Positions 33,202-44,701 of a DNA stretch of 64,000 nt are shown piece by piece. This DNA comes from Filosporella fistucella. Taxonomy: Eukaryota > Ascomycota > Leotiomycetes > Helotiales. The notes below the pieces were generated by a model, which saw only the letters and a list, made by a program, of their open reading frames with translations, did no database searches and had not been told where the DNA came from. The position numbers were made by a program, and so were the translations under genes. The stretch spans positions 806,001 through 870,000 of the forward strand of contig JAQJZZ010000005.1 of NCBI GenBank assembly GCA_030077755.1, written 5' to 3'. The number at the start of each line of letters is the position of its first letter. Position 1 is the first letter of the stretch.

Positions 33202-33535
33202 CTAGAGAGCGATTTTGGAGGCGGCGAGCTTAAGGGAAGCTTCCCTGGCGGTGTTGGGTAGTAGAGGTGCTTTACCAAGTGGTATGAGGAGCTGTTTAAA
33301 AGCATTAATGGGTTTATTTTGATCGTGGTCTGAGCTATCTCTACTATGTGGGATGTATGGAGGGTCACTAGATGAGCTGTCCACAAAGCTGTGGAGGCAA
33401 GCTTCGAGGTAGTTGGCAAACTCAATTTGGCGAGCTCAGCTTGAGAACTGATCGAGGAGTAGACAAAGCTTTTGTGTATTTGTAGAGATCTTTCTATTGT
33501 ACAACCTCATCTAAGCCCCATCCAACGACACTCAT
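33202..33535 (-). CDS. possible small conserved protein, 83 aa
   Basis: Not recognised. The minus strand carries an open stretch (33420-33202) whose composition looks coding: FANYLEACLHSFVDSSSSDPPY, later NAFKQLLIPLGKAPLLP and LKLAASKIAL. An ATG at 33535 opens MSVVGWGLDEV; a GTACAA donor at 33502 and an acceptor ...TTGAG at 33421 join the two in frame, giving 83 aa with no signal peptide. It ends the spacer 72 bp behind the ATP9 stop codon on the same strand, so it could also be ATP9 3'-UTR sequence read by chance. The exon 1 choice is tentative. Confidence 0.42.
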
Positions 33536-33607
33536 CACTCTACTCTCCACCCATTATACCCCTTGATTCACCGTACAATCAATTGCACCCATCATGAAAC
33601 AGACCAT

Positions 33608-34134
33608 TTACATAGCGAAGAGAATCAAGAAAGACACCATCAAGGCGAACAATCCAGTGGCTTCAGCGAAAGCAAATCCCAAAATGGCATATGCAAACAA
33701 TTGTGATCGCAGAGCTGGGTTACGTGCAACACCAGTGATCAAGGAACCAAACACCGTACCGATACCAGTTCCAGCTCCAATGAGACCTGCAGCAGCAGCT
33801 CCAGCTCCAATCAGTTTACCAGCTCCCATGATGGCAGCTCCAACGGTGATGGTCTCGGTGACGACTCCACGGGATTGACCGCGTGCGAGGTTGTTGGCAG
33901 TGTTGCGGAGGATAGCACGGCTCATGAGGAGACCTGAGTTACGTGTAGGAGCTTGGAATCTGGAGACTGATGTCTTTGGGCCTGCGTTGATAGAATTGTT
34001 AGCTATATCCCTTCCTAATATTAAGCTATCGTACCACTTGTGAAGGCGCGACGAGCCATTGGGTTTGCTTGACGCATGGCAGAGGAGCCATTGATGCGTG
34101 CAGTGCGGGCAGCGACTTGAGCGATGGAGTTCAT
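33608..34134 (-). CDS. atp9: mitochondrial ATP synthase subunit 9 (c), nuclear-encoded
   Basis: Proteolipid forming the c-ring of the mitochondrial F1Fo ATP synthase. Exons 34134-34035 and 33981-33608 (53-nt intron with GCTAAC branch) give 157 aa. The first ~80 residues are a mitochondrial presequence rich in Arg, Ser and Ala with almost no acids ([18 protein letters not shown]...). The mature part has two hydrophobic helices: [21 protein letters not shown] with the packing glycines, the conserved [11 protein letters not shown] loop, and [14 protein letters not shown] with the proton-carrying Glu. It is encoded in the nucleus with a cleavable leader, as in Neurospora and Podospora. The flanking presequence is longer than in mitochondrial-genome copies. 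Confidence 0.96.
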
Positions 34135-35813
34135 GATGAATGGTGATGGAATTGAACGGTGGGAGTTGGGATTGAGGATGGAAAGACGAAAATTTTGATG
34201 AGTGGTTTTTGAGGTGGAAGGTGAGAAGTCGGAAGGGAGGAAGGGAAGGTAAGGTGAGGCTAGGAAAGTTAAGGTAAGGTAGAGAGGTAGCCAGGGGAAT
34301 CGTTCAACCGGGCCAACCAAAACTGGGGCTGGGCAAATGAGACGGATATCGGGTGGCTTCGGCCTGCAGTAGAGTAAGTAGTAAGCTGATTGAGAAACGT
34401 AACTTTGTTTCTGGACATGAAGCTCGAGCAAGTGAATGAGCAATCCGGCTTTGAAGATAGATTTGAGTATTTAAGTGCAGCAAGGTATCAGAGCTTAACC
34501 AAGTGCATGAATGTGTGAGAAATGGTCATTTAATCATCTGGTGTTGATATCCCAGCTACCTGACACAAATATTGACATATTGCGCAGCCAAAACTTCAGA
34601 TGGGGGGCAGATTCAGGGAGGAAAGACGTTCTGATAGCGTCCGTGTGCGCTGTGGAGACCGCTGAAATGATGGGGAATCAGTACGCGGGCGCGTGGGGAA
34701 GCGGGGAAAGAAATTATTCCCCAGTTTTCAGTCGATGCACTTTCAGAGCAACTTGTCCATGGAAATACAACTCGAGGAATTGTTTCGTGCGAAAAAGTCC
34801 GATTGATAGAGTGCAATATTGAAATGTTTATATAAAGGTCTCGAGCTCTCACTGCATGTCAACAGTGTGAGAGTGTGCTCCCTTTGGTGTAGCACCGCAC
34901 CATTTCCAAGGTTGCGTTAAATTATGCAGTAAGCTCTTTTTGGGGCTTGGTCTGCTGACTAAGTAGCTCCGTGGCCAATCAACGACAGTCAACAAATCAA
35001 CTCATCGATCGAGCTCTGGATCTCTTTCCATTCTTCCAACGATGTTTTACTCTCATCATCGTCACTTCCTGCGAGTAGCTTCAATCGCGCCTATGAGAGA
35101 TACTACTTGACTTCGAAGATAGCTAAGTTTCGCTCCACTCGTACCGTCAAAGTCAAGATGCATGCGTAGCGTAGATTCCTTTCAATCAATGATATAACTC
35201 TCGTCTCCTATCATTCCTTGCCTTCGGTTCTTCGCTTCAATTCAATTCAGCCATAGTTGTACCCATGAAGGATGCCTTTCATTTGGTATCTGCTGTGTTC
35301 CCCTCATATTTTGAAGGGCAAGTGCCGAGAGTGTGGTCACTTCTTTCCCCGCATACGACCCAATCTCTACCATCTGGATGGCCCTGAATAGATATGAGCC
35401 GGAGGACCAAGAGTTTTGTGGTAAACAACTCCCTATTGAGTTGTGCCTACCAATTTATATGTTGCAAATCATCGGATACAGCCTACACTATCCCATTCTT
35501 CCCCGCCGGGAGTATATCCCCTCCAAGGGTAGCTGCTCAACGCTCCCATTCACCGGGCAGTATATGACGGACATCGAATTTTTCCTCTGCAAAAGCAATG
35601 CTTGTAACTCGGTTGGATGATGAGATCATCATGGCAAGTGCAATTAATAGGCCTGAATTCATTTGGACCAAAGGCTTAGGCTTTGAGAATGGATGATAAA
35701 AGTATTTGAGGAAGTGGTTCCCTCGGGGAAGACCTCTCATTGCTCTCTCCATCAACAATCGGTTTGCGTGGAACGCCAATTGGTTCGCAATGGATTCACA
35801 ATCGCCACGTTCC
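34135..35813. other. 1.7-kb intergenic region
   Basis: Divergent spacer between ATP9 and the sugar dehydrogenase. It includes a CT-rich/GA-rich ATP9 leader at ~34140-34300. No gene recognised on either strand. Confidence 0.45.
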
Positions 35814-37262
35814 ATGATGGCCAGTCTGGCCGTCATGTCAATGCTGCTACCGAGTATTATCGCCCAGTCTTGCACAAAGATTACTCCAAAATTCGAGCCT
35901 GTCATGGCCCCAGGATACACTTCAGCAGTTGTCATGAACGGACTGAAGAACCCTAGAGGAATTGTATTCGATACACTTGGCAACTTACTTGTTGTTGAAC
36001 AAGCAGGTGGTGGAATCAGACAGATCAAATTCACAGATTATGGAGGAGTCAATGTCTGCGTCAATTCTAGCAAGACAATTATCACTGATACTAGAGTGGG
36101 TGTACCCCAATTTCTCTTCTTCATTGAGGATACCTGGATTCAGCTTTGCATTCATTCCTGCAGAATTACTGATTTTTTCAGCTCAATCATGGTATCGATC
36201 TATCTGTGGATGGGAAAACACTCTTCGTGTCTAGTTTGACCGAAGTCTCATCATATGCGTACGATGCTGCAGCCGGTACAGTCGGTCCAAAGAAGGTTCT
36301 CCTTAACAACATGTCTAATGGAGGCTACCATCTTACAAGAACCATGATTGCGTCCAAGAAGTCACCCGGACTCCTTACAGTTCAGCGTGGTTCGGATGGC
36401 AATGTCGATGCTGGCACTACATCAATCGACTCAGGCCGTAGTCAAGTCAGAGTCTTCAACATCTCAGCCATCTCCTCTGCAGCAGCTCCTTTGGATTATT
36501 CCAAGAATGGCGAGGTGCTAGGATGGGGACTGCGAAATAGTGTTGGCTGGGGAGAGGATCCTACAACAGGGGGGATTGTAAGTTAAACTCCTACACTGGC
36601 GAGCCTGCTAATTCTGCCAGTGGTCGGTGGAAAACTCAGTAGACGACATGTTGCGACAAGGAAAAGACGTTCACAACACCAATCCAGGCGAAGAGCTCAA
36701 CTACCACGGTGTTTTGGGGGATCCTAACAATCCTTTCAAAGGCGCCAATTACGGCTACCCAACTTGTTTTGCAGCTTGGGATCTGTCTGTACTTCCCGAA
36801 AGTTCAGGACTTCAAGTTGGCTCCCAATTTGCAATGAATGACCTTAGTGCCACGAACTCGGATGCAATCTGCGCCACCAAACAAGCTCCCCGCCTTACAT
36901 TCGCGAGTCATACTGCTCCTCTCGATGTGAAATTCAAAGCAGATGGGAGTGCAGCTTATATATCCTTCCATGGAAGCTGGTACGTATGAATTCCAGAGTG
37001 AGGAATACAATTGACGTTGGAAAGGGACCGAACTCCTCCTGATGGATATCGCGTCAGCCGTATCGCATTCAAGAATGGCCAACCGGTTGAGCCTTCGAAT
37101 AGCACTACCGCCCCAGTTAACATCATGTGGAATAAAGATAACTCTGTGTGTACTCAAACTGGTATCTGTTTCCGACCTTGTGCATTGGCTTTTGATCCCA
37201 AGGGTCGCCTGTTCATGACGAGTGATGCTACGAATGAGATTTTCGTTATCAATGGGGTGTAG
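35814..37262 (+). CDS. secreted PQQ-type pyranose/sorbosone dehydrogenase (AA12-like)
   Basis: Predicted extracellular quinoprotein sugar dehydrogenase of the sorbosone/glucose dehydrogenase beta-propeller family, like CAZy AA12 enzymes that feed electrons to lytic polysaccharide monooxygenases. Exons: 35814-36095, 36182-36577, 36621-36979, 37025-37262; 424 aa. Signal peptide MMASLAVMSMLLPSIIA; the in-frame ATG at 35790 would put a hydrophilic stretch first, so the second start is preferred. Conserved segments are NPRGIVFDTLGNLLVVEQ, LNHGIDLSVDGKTLFVSS, WGLRNSVGW, NPGEELNYHG, GANYGYPTC, SHTAPLDVKF, FHGSWDRTPPDGYRV and CALAFDPKGRLFMTSD. The third intron (36980-37024) leaves the Trp codon split. 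No cellulose-binding or haem domain is fused. Cofactor use is inferred from the family. Confidence 0.88.
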
Positions 37263-38556
37263 TGTAAATAATTATATGGAGAGCAAGTATATATTGGTGC
37301 TGTATATATGGGCTAGCTTTGTTGATAGGACCTTATACTTCAAGACAGTTGTTCCAAAATTTATTGACCTATCTTCGTACACGCTATTGAAAATTTCATG
37401 GGTGCTTTCCCAGAAGGAAACCCTCTTCCCGCCCCAACCACAACGATCTGAAACGCTAAAGCTTCATATCAATTCTAGAGAATCTTGTCAGGATACTTTC
37501 ACATATTTTTCGACTGCAGGCATACCTTGTAAAGTTACTAAGAGCAAGTCTCTCATTTTCTTTGACATAACACTATATATGATTCAGGGTGAATCTCGCA
37601 ACTTGCTACAAAGGATGCAGCAGATACTCTACATCAGATGAAGATACCAGCAGCTGATGTCAAATATTCGGAGACGTCACTCTGCCACGATCTCGATCCT
37701 AGACCCTTTTTAGATGTGTCATGGATTCCGCTTCTGACATGACAGCTGGGTCAGAAGTATGAAGCCCCTCGAAGCTACTCATGTAAATGAAAAAACATCC
37801 AACTATACGCGAAATAAACAACTTGTACTTGACTCAAGTCATTAGAATTTCAACCCGTCTTTCTGGAGTTCTTGGTGCGTGATTTTTTGAAATTCAATAT
37901 GGCACCATGATGGAACAGGATTTCGTATGAGCTCTAACTTTTTGATAAACAGTCCGTGTTCTATATACTACAAACAGCTGATATTCATCAACCACGCATC
38001 GTATCGAATCCAGCACTGATGTCAGCAACTGACACCCATAAAGAAGCACCACAACAGCCAAGGGGGATACTAGCGCAGCGTAACCGAAAAGCGCTGGTCC
38101 GTGGCCGTCGATCAAGCTTCACCTCAATCCCAGCAAACCGGACATCCGAAAAACGTACACGCAACAACTCTCCCTGTCCGCCCACGAAGACAACCATAAT
38201 CCTCCCCACAGAAAGTGATACTGGCATACCTTCATCAGCGTCTTGAGATATCATAGGACAAACGGTAAAAGTATGACGCACAAGCATACCTCACATGAAA
38301 CGCACCGGATTACAGCTTCGGACTTGGGAAACACGCCGTTGGACGTCTCTCGCAGCTGCCCGTCAACGGTGAGTACGCAAGCAGTGCAGTGCAGCTGTGA
38401 TTATGATCCTGCGGCTCGCAGATGGAGAAGGCTCGAAACTTCTAAAGGATCATCGTGAGCTTGCTGGGGACATATATATGGGTTCCGGCATTGCGAGCTT
38501 AATTTTGCTATTCACCATTCCACTTTTTAAGCTTACTTATAGATACAAACATCGAT
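37263..38556. other. intergenic region, no convincing gene
   Basis: Overlapping frames on both strands at 37956-38287 are open for 96-99 codons but have no recognisable domain or splice context. Otherwise nothing seen. Confidence 0.4.
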
Positions 38557-39225
38557 ATGAGGTTCTCTGCTGTTGCGATACTGGCTCTTACTACTGAATT
38601 TGCTGTTGCGCAATGGAATGGATATGGCGGACCGGGTGGTGCAGGAGGATGGGGCGGATGGGATATAGCGCCTGATTGTGCTGTTAGTATTTTGAATCTT
38701 CATTCCTCTTCTCCCAACTAACACACCCAGAAATCCTGTTTCTCCTCTAACTTCCCCAGCGCATCCAGCGCCTGGTCCAGCAACTGCGCCACGCAAACAA
38801 TCCTAAACAGTTGTGTTTCTCGGGCCTGCACAACCTCGGCCGCAGTCCTATCAACCGTATCCAGTATCCAAAGCTCCTGGTGTTCAGCCTACTCTTCCTG
38901 CTCTACGAATCCCGCGGCTTGTACTACGAATTGGCCGTGGGGATGGGGAGATGGGAATGGGGGTAACTGGGGATGGGGCAATCCAGGGAATAATGGATAT
39001 TTTACTGTTACCGTTACGACGGGGGCGACGACGGGGTTGACCACTAGGACGGTTACTACTACCGTTACTGGTGGTAGCGTCTCTAGAGCTACGCAGACTG
39101 CTACTTTTGTAGCTGCTGCTAAGCAAGCGGCTGCTACGACTGGGACAAATGCTGGATCAGGGTATGCTGTGAATGGCGCTGGGGCAATTGCTGCCGCTGG
39201 GCTCGGTGTGGTACTCTTATTGTAA
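38557..39225 (+). CDS. CFEM-like GPI-anchored cell-wall protein
   Basis: Predicted GPI-anchored surface protein. Exons 38557-38682 and 38731-39225 (48-nt intron) give 206 aa. Signal peptide MRFSAVAILALTTEFAVA is followed by a short Gly/Trp-rich spacer. A Cys domain begins PDCAKSCF and contains eight Cys in all up to NPAACTT. The spacing (x3, x15, x8, x4, x17, x5, x6) is related to but not identical with the CFEM consensus. After a second Gly/Trp-rich linker comes a Thr-rich stretch suited to O-glycosylation. A hydrophobic C-terminal tail (AGAIAAAGLGVVLLL) after a small-residue site fits GPI attachment. CFEM proteins act in adhesion, haem binding or surface sensing; which applies is unknown. 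Confidence 0.82.
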
Positions 39226-39668
39226 GCTTGCTTGGGATGGTTTTGGACCTGGCAGTCCTGATATGACAACGTTGATGAAATTACGAACATGGGATTATGG
39301 GTATACGGAAGGAATAGCAGACACATTCTTTTAATAACGGCGCGTTTCAAGGAGGTAAGGTTGGGCTCTTTCTGAGGATTAGAATTATTCCTCTGGCTGG
39401 AATTTCAAATGGGTATCTCTTGCTAGCTACAAAACTCTTTTTTTCAAAACGCTCATGCTCCTCCTCGGCCACTAAGGGAATGTCAGCGCTTCCCCATCTC
39501 ACTCATCTCCGCATCTCATACATGCTTCAGCCCGATTCATATCTCATAACAAAGTCCCCATAAGCTCCACCTCTCATATACCTAGTATAAACCATACACA
39601 TCTCAAAGGACTACTTTCCAGCTCCTCCGCTACATCGTACACCCAACACATCCCGTCCACATCGTAAT
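39226..39668. other. convergent intergenic region
   Basis: 3' flanks of the GPI protein and RING protein genes. No gene seen. Confidence 0.45.
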
Positions 39669-40630
39669 TCAATATCCATAAAACCTAGGCTCAGCAGCAA
39701 GTCTCCTCCCCGTAGGCTGTCGTTCTCCCGTGCCAGACTCATCTCGATTACTCAACCGTCTTGATCCTCTCCTTCGATTCTCATGATCACGATGTAATCT
39801 CCTCAATGCAGCCATATATTCCTCTGGTCCCGCTTGAAGCGCTTCCCTTAACTCGGTGAGGCGTGAGACACGATGTTCTGCTTCTCTAATAGTGGGCGTT
39901 TGATTCTCTGCTGGAGTTGGGGTTGTGGGATTTTGTGAGGAATTTGCGCCTGTGATGAGAGCTGGTTCTGGGACGGGAATCGGGGTTGGTATTGTGGTGC
40001 TGAGATCGTAACGGCTATTTTGAACTATTAGTGACTTTTCATAGCCTATTTCCTTATTTTGAAAATACAAGAAATAGGAAATGAGAAATAGAACAAATAC
40101 AAAATACCAACTCACCAAATCGGACACGTCCCAGAGATATTCTGCAGCCAGGGATCAATACACTTCGGATGAAACCTATGTCTGCAAGGCAACACCCTCG
40201 TCTCCTCCCCCTCCCCAAAATCCTCTATACAAATACTACATTCCTTCCCTCTCACCTCCTCTCCCCCTCTCTCATCCCCTTCCTGTCCCCCAACCTCACT
40301 CCCTCTCTCTAAATCCTTCCTCTCTCCCCCCCTAAACCTCACAATAGGAATACTCTCCACCACGGCCCTCGCCAACCCTTTCGCACGACTCTGGCCCGGC
40401 CTCCCTGCAAACGCAGGCTGTGGTCCATATCTCTCTGGATGGCGACGCATACGGATTAATCCTATAGAACAGCCTAGGATGGCGAGAAGGAATATTAGCG
40501 TGAAGATCGCGATGCAGATTATGAAGGGCAGGGAAGCGGGTTTTGCGAAGGTGGATGTGGATGGTGAGGAGTTGGTGTAGGGGTTTGGGAGCGTGGATTC
40601 GATGGGAGGTGAGGAGATTGAGGTTGCCAT
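39669..40630 (-). CDS. membrane RING-H2 finger protein (probable E3 ubiquitin ligase)
   Basis: Single-pass membrane protein with a RING-H2 domain, probably an E3 ligase of the endomembrane or plasma membrane. Exons 40630-40116 and 40014-39669 (101-nt intron) give 286 aa. A Ser/Pro/Thr-rich N-terminus is followed by one membrane helix (FIICIAIFTLIFLLAILGCSIGLI) ending in RMRRHPERYG. The RING is CSICIEDF...LPCRHRFHPKCIDPWL...TCPIC, with C-x2-C, C-x-H-x2-H-x2-C and C-x2-C intact; its final Cys codon is split by the intron. The C-terminal ~110 residues are Pro/Thr-rich then Arg-rich and look disordered. The layout resembles PA-TM-RING/ATL-type ligases but without a PA domain. Confidence 0.9.
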
Positions 40631-41145
40631 TTTGGAGGAGAGTGGTGATAGTTGTTGTTCGGGTTTGGAGGATGTCGTAGCTGAGTAAGGTCCATGTGTT
40701 TTTGCCCCTTGATGTATTGTTTATACAGAGGGAAGTTGACAGGATAGGATAAGCTAGGAAAGTAAGTGTGGTATTTACGTTGCGTCGTCAATACTCCGTA
40801 TGTTGTCAACGTGGAAAATAAAGTGGTCGGCGTCGCATAACCTGATTTAGCAATCAGATGTTCATCATCATCTTCCTCTTTGCTTCCCCTCTCACTCCCG
40901 TCGTGGTTATAGCTCCTTCTATATACCACTCCTTATAACATCAAACACAATGATCATCACCTGCATTTAAAGATTCACAAAGGACATAGCGGACGGGATG
41001 CGCGGAAAGTCAGAGGGGTGTAGTGTTTGAGGGGCTATATGCGATAAGATGTGCTATGGGGTTTGAGGACATATTATCCGGTGGTGGGGTGGTGCTGGAG
41101 TTGTGTGTCTGGAATGTGGAGGTGGACACGCCACTAGAGGTGCAT

Positions 41146-41466
41146 GCTCGCTTCAGGTGTCTGGGGTATGTGCCTAGGTATCTCTCCTTCGCCCCCCTTT
41201 TTATCAGGAGGGGGGGGGGGCGGAAGCGAGATGGCTCGCTTCGTAGAGTGACTATGAGTCTGATCTTGAATGGGTATCGTTCTGATAAAGTGAACTATCT
41301 TGCATAGGGTATTCAGTGGCTCGCTTCCGTAGGGTGAATTTAAGTTTTTAGAGGCTTGATTAATTGTGGTAGGTAGGGAGGGATTTGATATTCAAAGGGA
41401 GTCGCTTCTATGGGGCGAATTACCTTTCCAAGTGATTTGTTCAGGGGCTCGCTTCAGTAGGTGGAC
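41146..41466 (+). repeat. five degenerate copies of GGCTCGCTTC-n-GTAGGGTGAA
   Basis: GCTCGCTTC at 41146-41154, 41234-41242, 41319-41327 and 41447-41455, and AGTCGCTTC at about 41400-41407. The downstream context is similar (GTAGAGTGA, CGTAGGGTGAATT, TATGGGGCGAATT, AGTAGGTGGA). Spacing is 88, 85, ~80 and ~47 nt. The copies share one orientation. Function unknown. Confidence 0.55.
41190..41232. other. G-run with matching C-run (potential hairpin or G-quadruplex)
   Basis: CCTTCGCCCCCC near 41187-41198 faces GGAGGGGGGGGGGGCGGAAG near 41206-41225. An imperfect stem of about ten pairs around a short T-rich loop is possible. Likely a slippage-prone tract. Confidence 0.4.
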
Positions 41467-43130
41467 CCCCGAATACCAATGTTTAGGGGGAGATAGGCGG
41501 GGAGGTAATTTGTGGGCTTCCTGCTATTTTTATCATTTGCTGAAGATTCTATAGGACTCCTTGATAGGGCTCTTCGCTATTGCGCGGTCCATATTTGGGA
41601 GGGACATTGGGAGGGTTTGAGGTACAATTACTCCCACAGATATTGTGAGTAAGTCCTTTTTCGCCACCGTTGAAGATGGATATGGATTTGTCCGCCGTAA
41701 TCTTTAAGATACGCTGTCGAGAACTGCACGATACATTTGACAAAGGCGAGAAAGACAAGAGTTCTACCGCCGTAGAGAGATGCGGTCAACGGAGAATGAT
41801 CGGCGAAGAGGATAACGATGGACCATTCGCACAATGACTGAAGGACGAAACTGAGGCAGTTTCCGAACAATGAGAAGGGGTGAGGAGGGTCGAGGGAGTT
41901 GAGTGCTTGGTGCTGCTCTTCAGATGAGGTTTGCGACAAGAAACTTATTCAAGAGGCCCTTCGATTATGGAATATTGTAGCACATTGAGAATGAACACAC
42001 ATTCAAACTATAAGGACTTCTCTTTCTCAGCCAAATTATTCTCTTCTTCCGCCAAGACGAGCATTTTCTCCGTCTTTTCATTACTTCCACATATACCCTT
42101 TACCAAGGGTAGTAGTAAGGCCAAGGTTGTCTCGACCTATTCCTCCTATTTAGACTGAAATGTTATGGCTAGAAAGATAGATCTAAATCACTAAAATGCC
42201 AAGTAACTTTTGTTGACTTATTCTTTAGCTTAATTAGAATAGGAGAGGAGATAGGAGTGCGCTTCGGCAGGGAGGAGACGCTAGAAGCGGGAGTTTTTGA
42301 TAGGGATAGAGTAGGAGAGGAGAGCAGTGGTCGCAGAGTGAGTTCATGCCAGGCTCTACTTGCCCCGGATCGGATGATTCTGGTTGACTCTCGCCAGTCA
42401 TCGTGATATCTACTGTATGGTGGTAGTGTTCAGACATGGCTGCAAATGGATGAGAGTTGAAGAATTGCTTGCTTGGATCGCAATAGTGAACGCGCAGACA
42501 ACAATCGCAGTATGAGTCTAACACAGGCACCTACTAGGCCTTTATAGCTGACACCATATCCTTCAAAGCCAGGCCAAGGCTAAACAGCTCATAGGTACGA
42601 AAATGAAGCATACCTTGGCTTTGCTTCAGGCCCTATGATTAAGATCCCATGAGATCCCGTTAAAAGGAAGAAAATGCAGGCTTGAGGCTTGCGGTGCTGC
42701 TTAGCCGTTCGCTAAAATACATTTCGCATTCGCTTCCAGCTTCTTGCCACCTCCAATCTTCACCTCAGACAATCAACCAACGAGATGCCTCAAATGCCTC
42801 GATTCCGAATCTTTGATTTGAGTTCATCATCGAATACACTTGCACGGACTGTGTTCTAATGGTAGAATGCTGTAGAGAAATTGGCTGAGGTCAGATGAGG
42901 GCGGGAGTGTTTTGTAGTTGGACCTCTTGGCGAGGAATGCATATTGTGATGACGATTTGAAGTCACTACTTAGTGGCAGAATCTTAGGAACTTTGCTTGG
43001 GAGGATAATGTGATCGAAGTATATATCTCTGCTATATCGCTGAGTACACTCCATCGCTTTTCCTGCCTTTATATCCCCCTTTCAGAAGCCGGGTATTCGA
43101 CAGTGGAGGCCCTCGCAGCAGCAACCCTTC

Positions 43131-43924
43131 ATGGTGTCAATCCGGCAACTCAATCTCTGGCGTCTCGTCGCAACTTTCATACTCTTCGCCATTTCCGCTT
43201 CCGTCCTTGGACTTATCGGCTCATCGCTCAGTTGGCATGCTTCAAATAAAACACGTACGGATTTACCTGTCGTGGCCGGGGTTTTCGAATACGCCTACGA
43301 TCCGTCAAATTTGCGACAAGGAAGCTACCAGATCATCATAGCAGCTGGATGCGGTGGCATAATTGATGCAGCGTTGTTGGTGTTCGCGAGTTTGAGAACG
43401 AAGCCTTTGAAGATAGGAGTAAGACATTTTCATCTTATTCTGAACAGGTTGGGCTAATCATTCTATAGAAATGGTCGTTCAAGCAATGGGACCTCTTTTC
43501 TGCTTTTCTTGGAGCTATCAGAATTGCTATTGGTGTTGCTGCAATTATTTTCTCGTTCATACAGTACTATGGAAGTATGAGCTTTGTTCCAGGGACTAGA
43601 GAGATTGGGGGCCGTTATCAAGGCTATTTCACAATTGAAGCTTGGAGCTGCCAAGTCAGCAGGTATAGTTTGACTGTTGATTATGGCCGTTATTGCCAGG
43701 AAGGTGTGAGTTGCGATCGGTTTTTGATACCTTATACTTGCTGATATCTTGCACAGAAAGCTGCGAGGTGGTTATTGCTTCCTTATACCATGGTCGGAAT
43801 TGTTCTGTTTGCGATGAGCATGTTCGCTTGGAGGATTAATACGAAAATGGAGAAGAATCCGACAGGGCTGCCGTCGTCACTGGAGGGTGGAGCAAAGGCT
43901 GGATCGGGCGCATCTGACATCTGA
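43131..43924 (+). CDS. four-helix membrane protein, function unknown
   Basis: Not assigned to a named family; topology is MARVEL-like. Exons 43131-43418, 43469-43705 and 43757-43924 give 230 aa. Four hydrophobic segments are visible: LVATFILFAISASVLGLIGS, YQIIIAAGCGGIIDAALLVFA, DLFSAFLGAIRIAIGVAAIIFSF and LLLPYTMVGIVLFAMSMF. The loop between helices 3 and 4 has two or three Cys (WSCQVSR, GRYCQEG) and could be extracellular and disulfide-bonded. The short C-terminus (MEKNPTGLPSSLEGG...) is hydrophilic. Proteins of this shape are common and poorly characterised in Pezizomycotina. Confidence 0.8.
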
Positions 43925-44701
43925 GGATCATGAAAGTCTCAGCCTCAATTTCTTGTCGACTTCGTCGCTGCAACCTCGAATCCTTTATCGTGATCGTGCA
44001 GGCGGGGATTTATGACAGCAGATGATCAGGTGAGGGATTTGGGCCAGAGTCCGAGACACCCAATTTCAGCTCCTGTTGCCCAACAGAACTTTGAAAAGTC
44101 GACGTCACTTCACACAACTATAATTGACTTCTCTCAACTCCAAGGGATAATGACACCTGGAGGTCCGAAGAGATATTTAGGTAAAATCAAATATCAGAGC
44201 CTCACGGATGGCACCCAATTTATTTTCATGTTCAGAAACTCATCTTGTACATCATGCTTGCTCGGTGAGGGAGCTGAAGCTGACAGCCAAGCTTCTTAGT
44301 CTCACCGAACCGCCCCCAATTCAAGCTCAATGCAGAAAGGGACTCTGGTCGGTGGAACCTCTTCCCGTCTTCCACACTTTTTAATTTTAGACGATCAGCG
44401 CGATTGATCCTTCGTGGATTGTTCATTGGGCGTTTTTCTTCAGCTGAAAGATTTCGGTGGTCGTGGCGTCCCATAAGCCTCATTTATTGGATTCGTCTCT
44501 CCACTCCCAAGCCGCTACAGCGAGTCCCTGCCAACACATCAACCTTGATTCGCTCAACTTTGTCTGATGTTCCAAAAAGGATTATCTATCCTTGGGTGGT
44601 GCATGTAAAAGTAGTCTGCTTTTGAACGTCCCCTCTTCTATTGAACGATGTTCTGTTTTGTTTCTTGAGGAATTGATGCACGCAAAGCATTATTGCCAAA
44701 C
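43925..44701. other. intergenic region, no convincing gene
   Basis: Small open frames (44012-44299, 44404-44625) show no domain or signal peptide. Presumed promoter of the next gene. Confidence 0.4.

Larger units (their letters stand above)
40631..43130. other. 2.5-kb gene-poor region with degenerate repeats
   Basis: No gene I can support. It holds five spaced copies of a GGCTCGCTTC-type word (41146-41455), a G-run hairpin (41190-41232), and two isolated minus-strand frames (41628-41939, 103 codons, hydrophobic; 42234-42530, 98 codons) that lack domains and clear splice partners. Confidence 0.45.

Noticed and set aside
37956..38287. Overlapping ~97-codon frames on both strands
   Set aside because: Each is open only because the other is biased in composition; neither resembles a known protein.
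41628..41939. 103-codon minus-strand frame with hydrophobic stretches
   Set aside because: No known domain, no signal peptide at its start, and no clear splice partner; it lies in a gene-poor, repeat-bearing region.
42234..42530. 98-codon minus-strand frame (contains CDCC, CDHC)
   Set aside because: Cys pairs do not form a recognisable motif and the rest is low-complexity Leu/Ser/Pro; insufficient support.
44012..44625. Two short plus-strand frames before the sensor-like gene
   Set aside because: No domain, no conserved look, cannot be joined by convincing splice sites.
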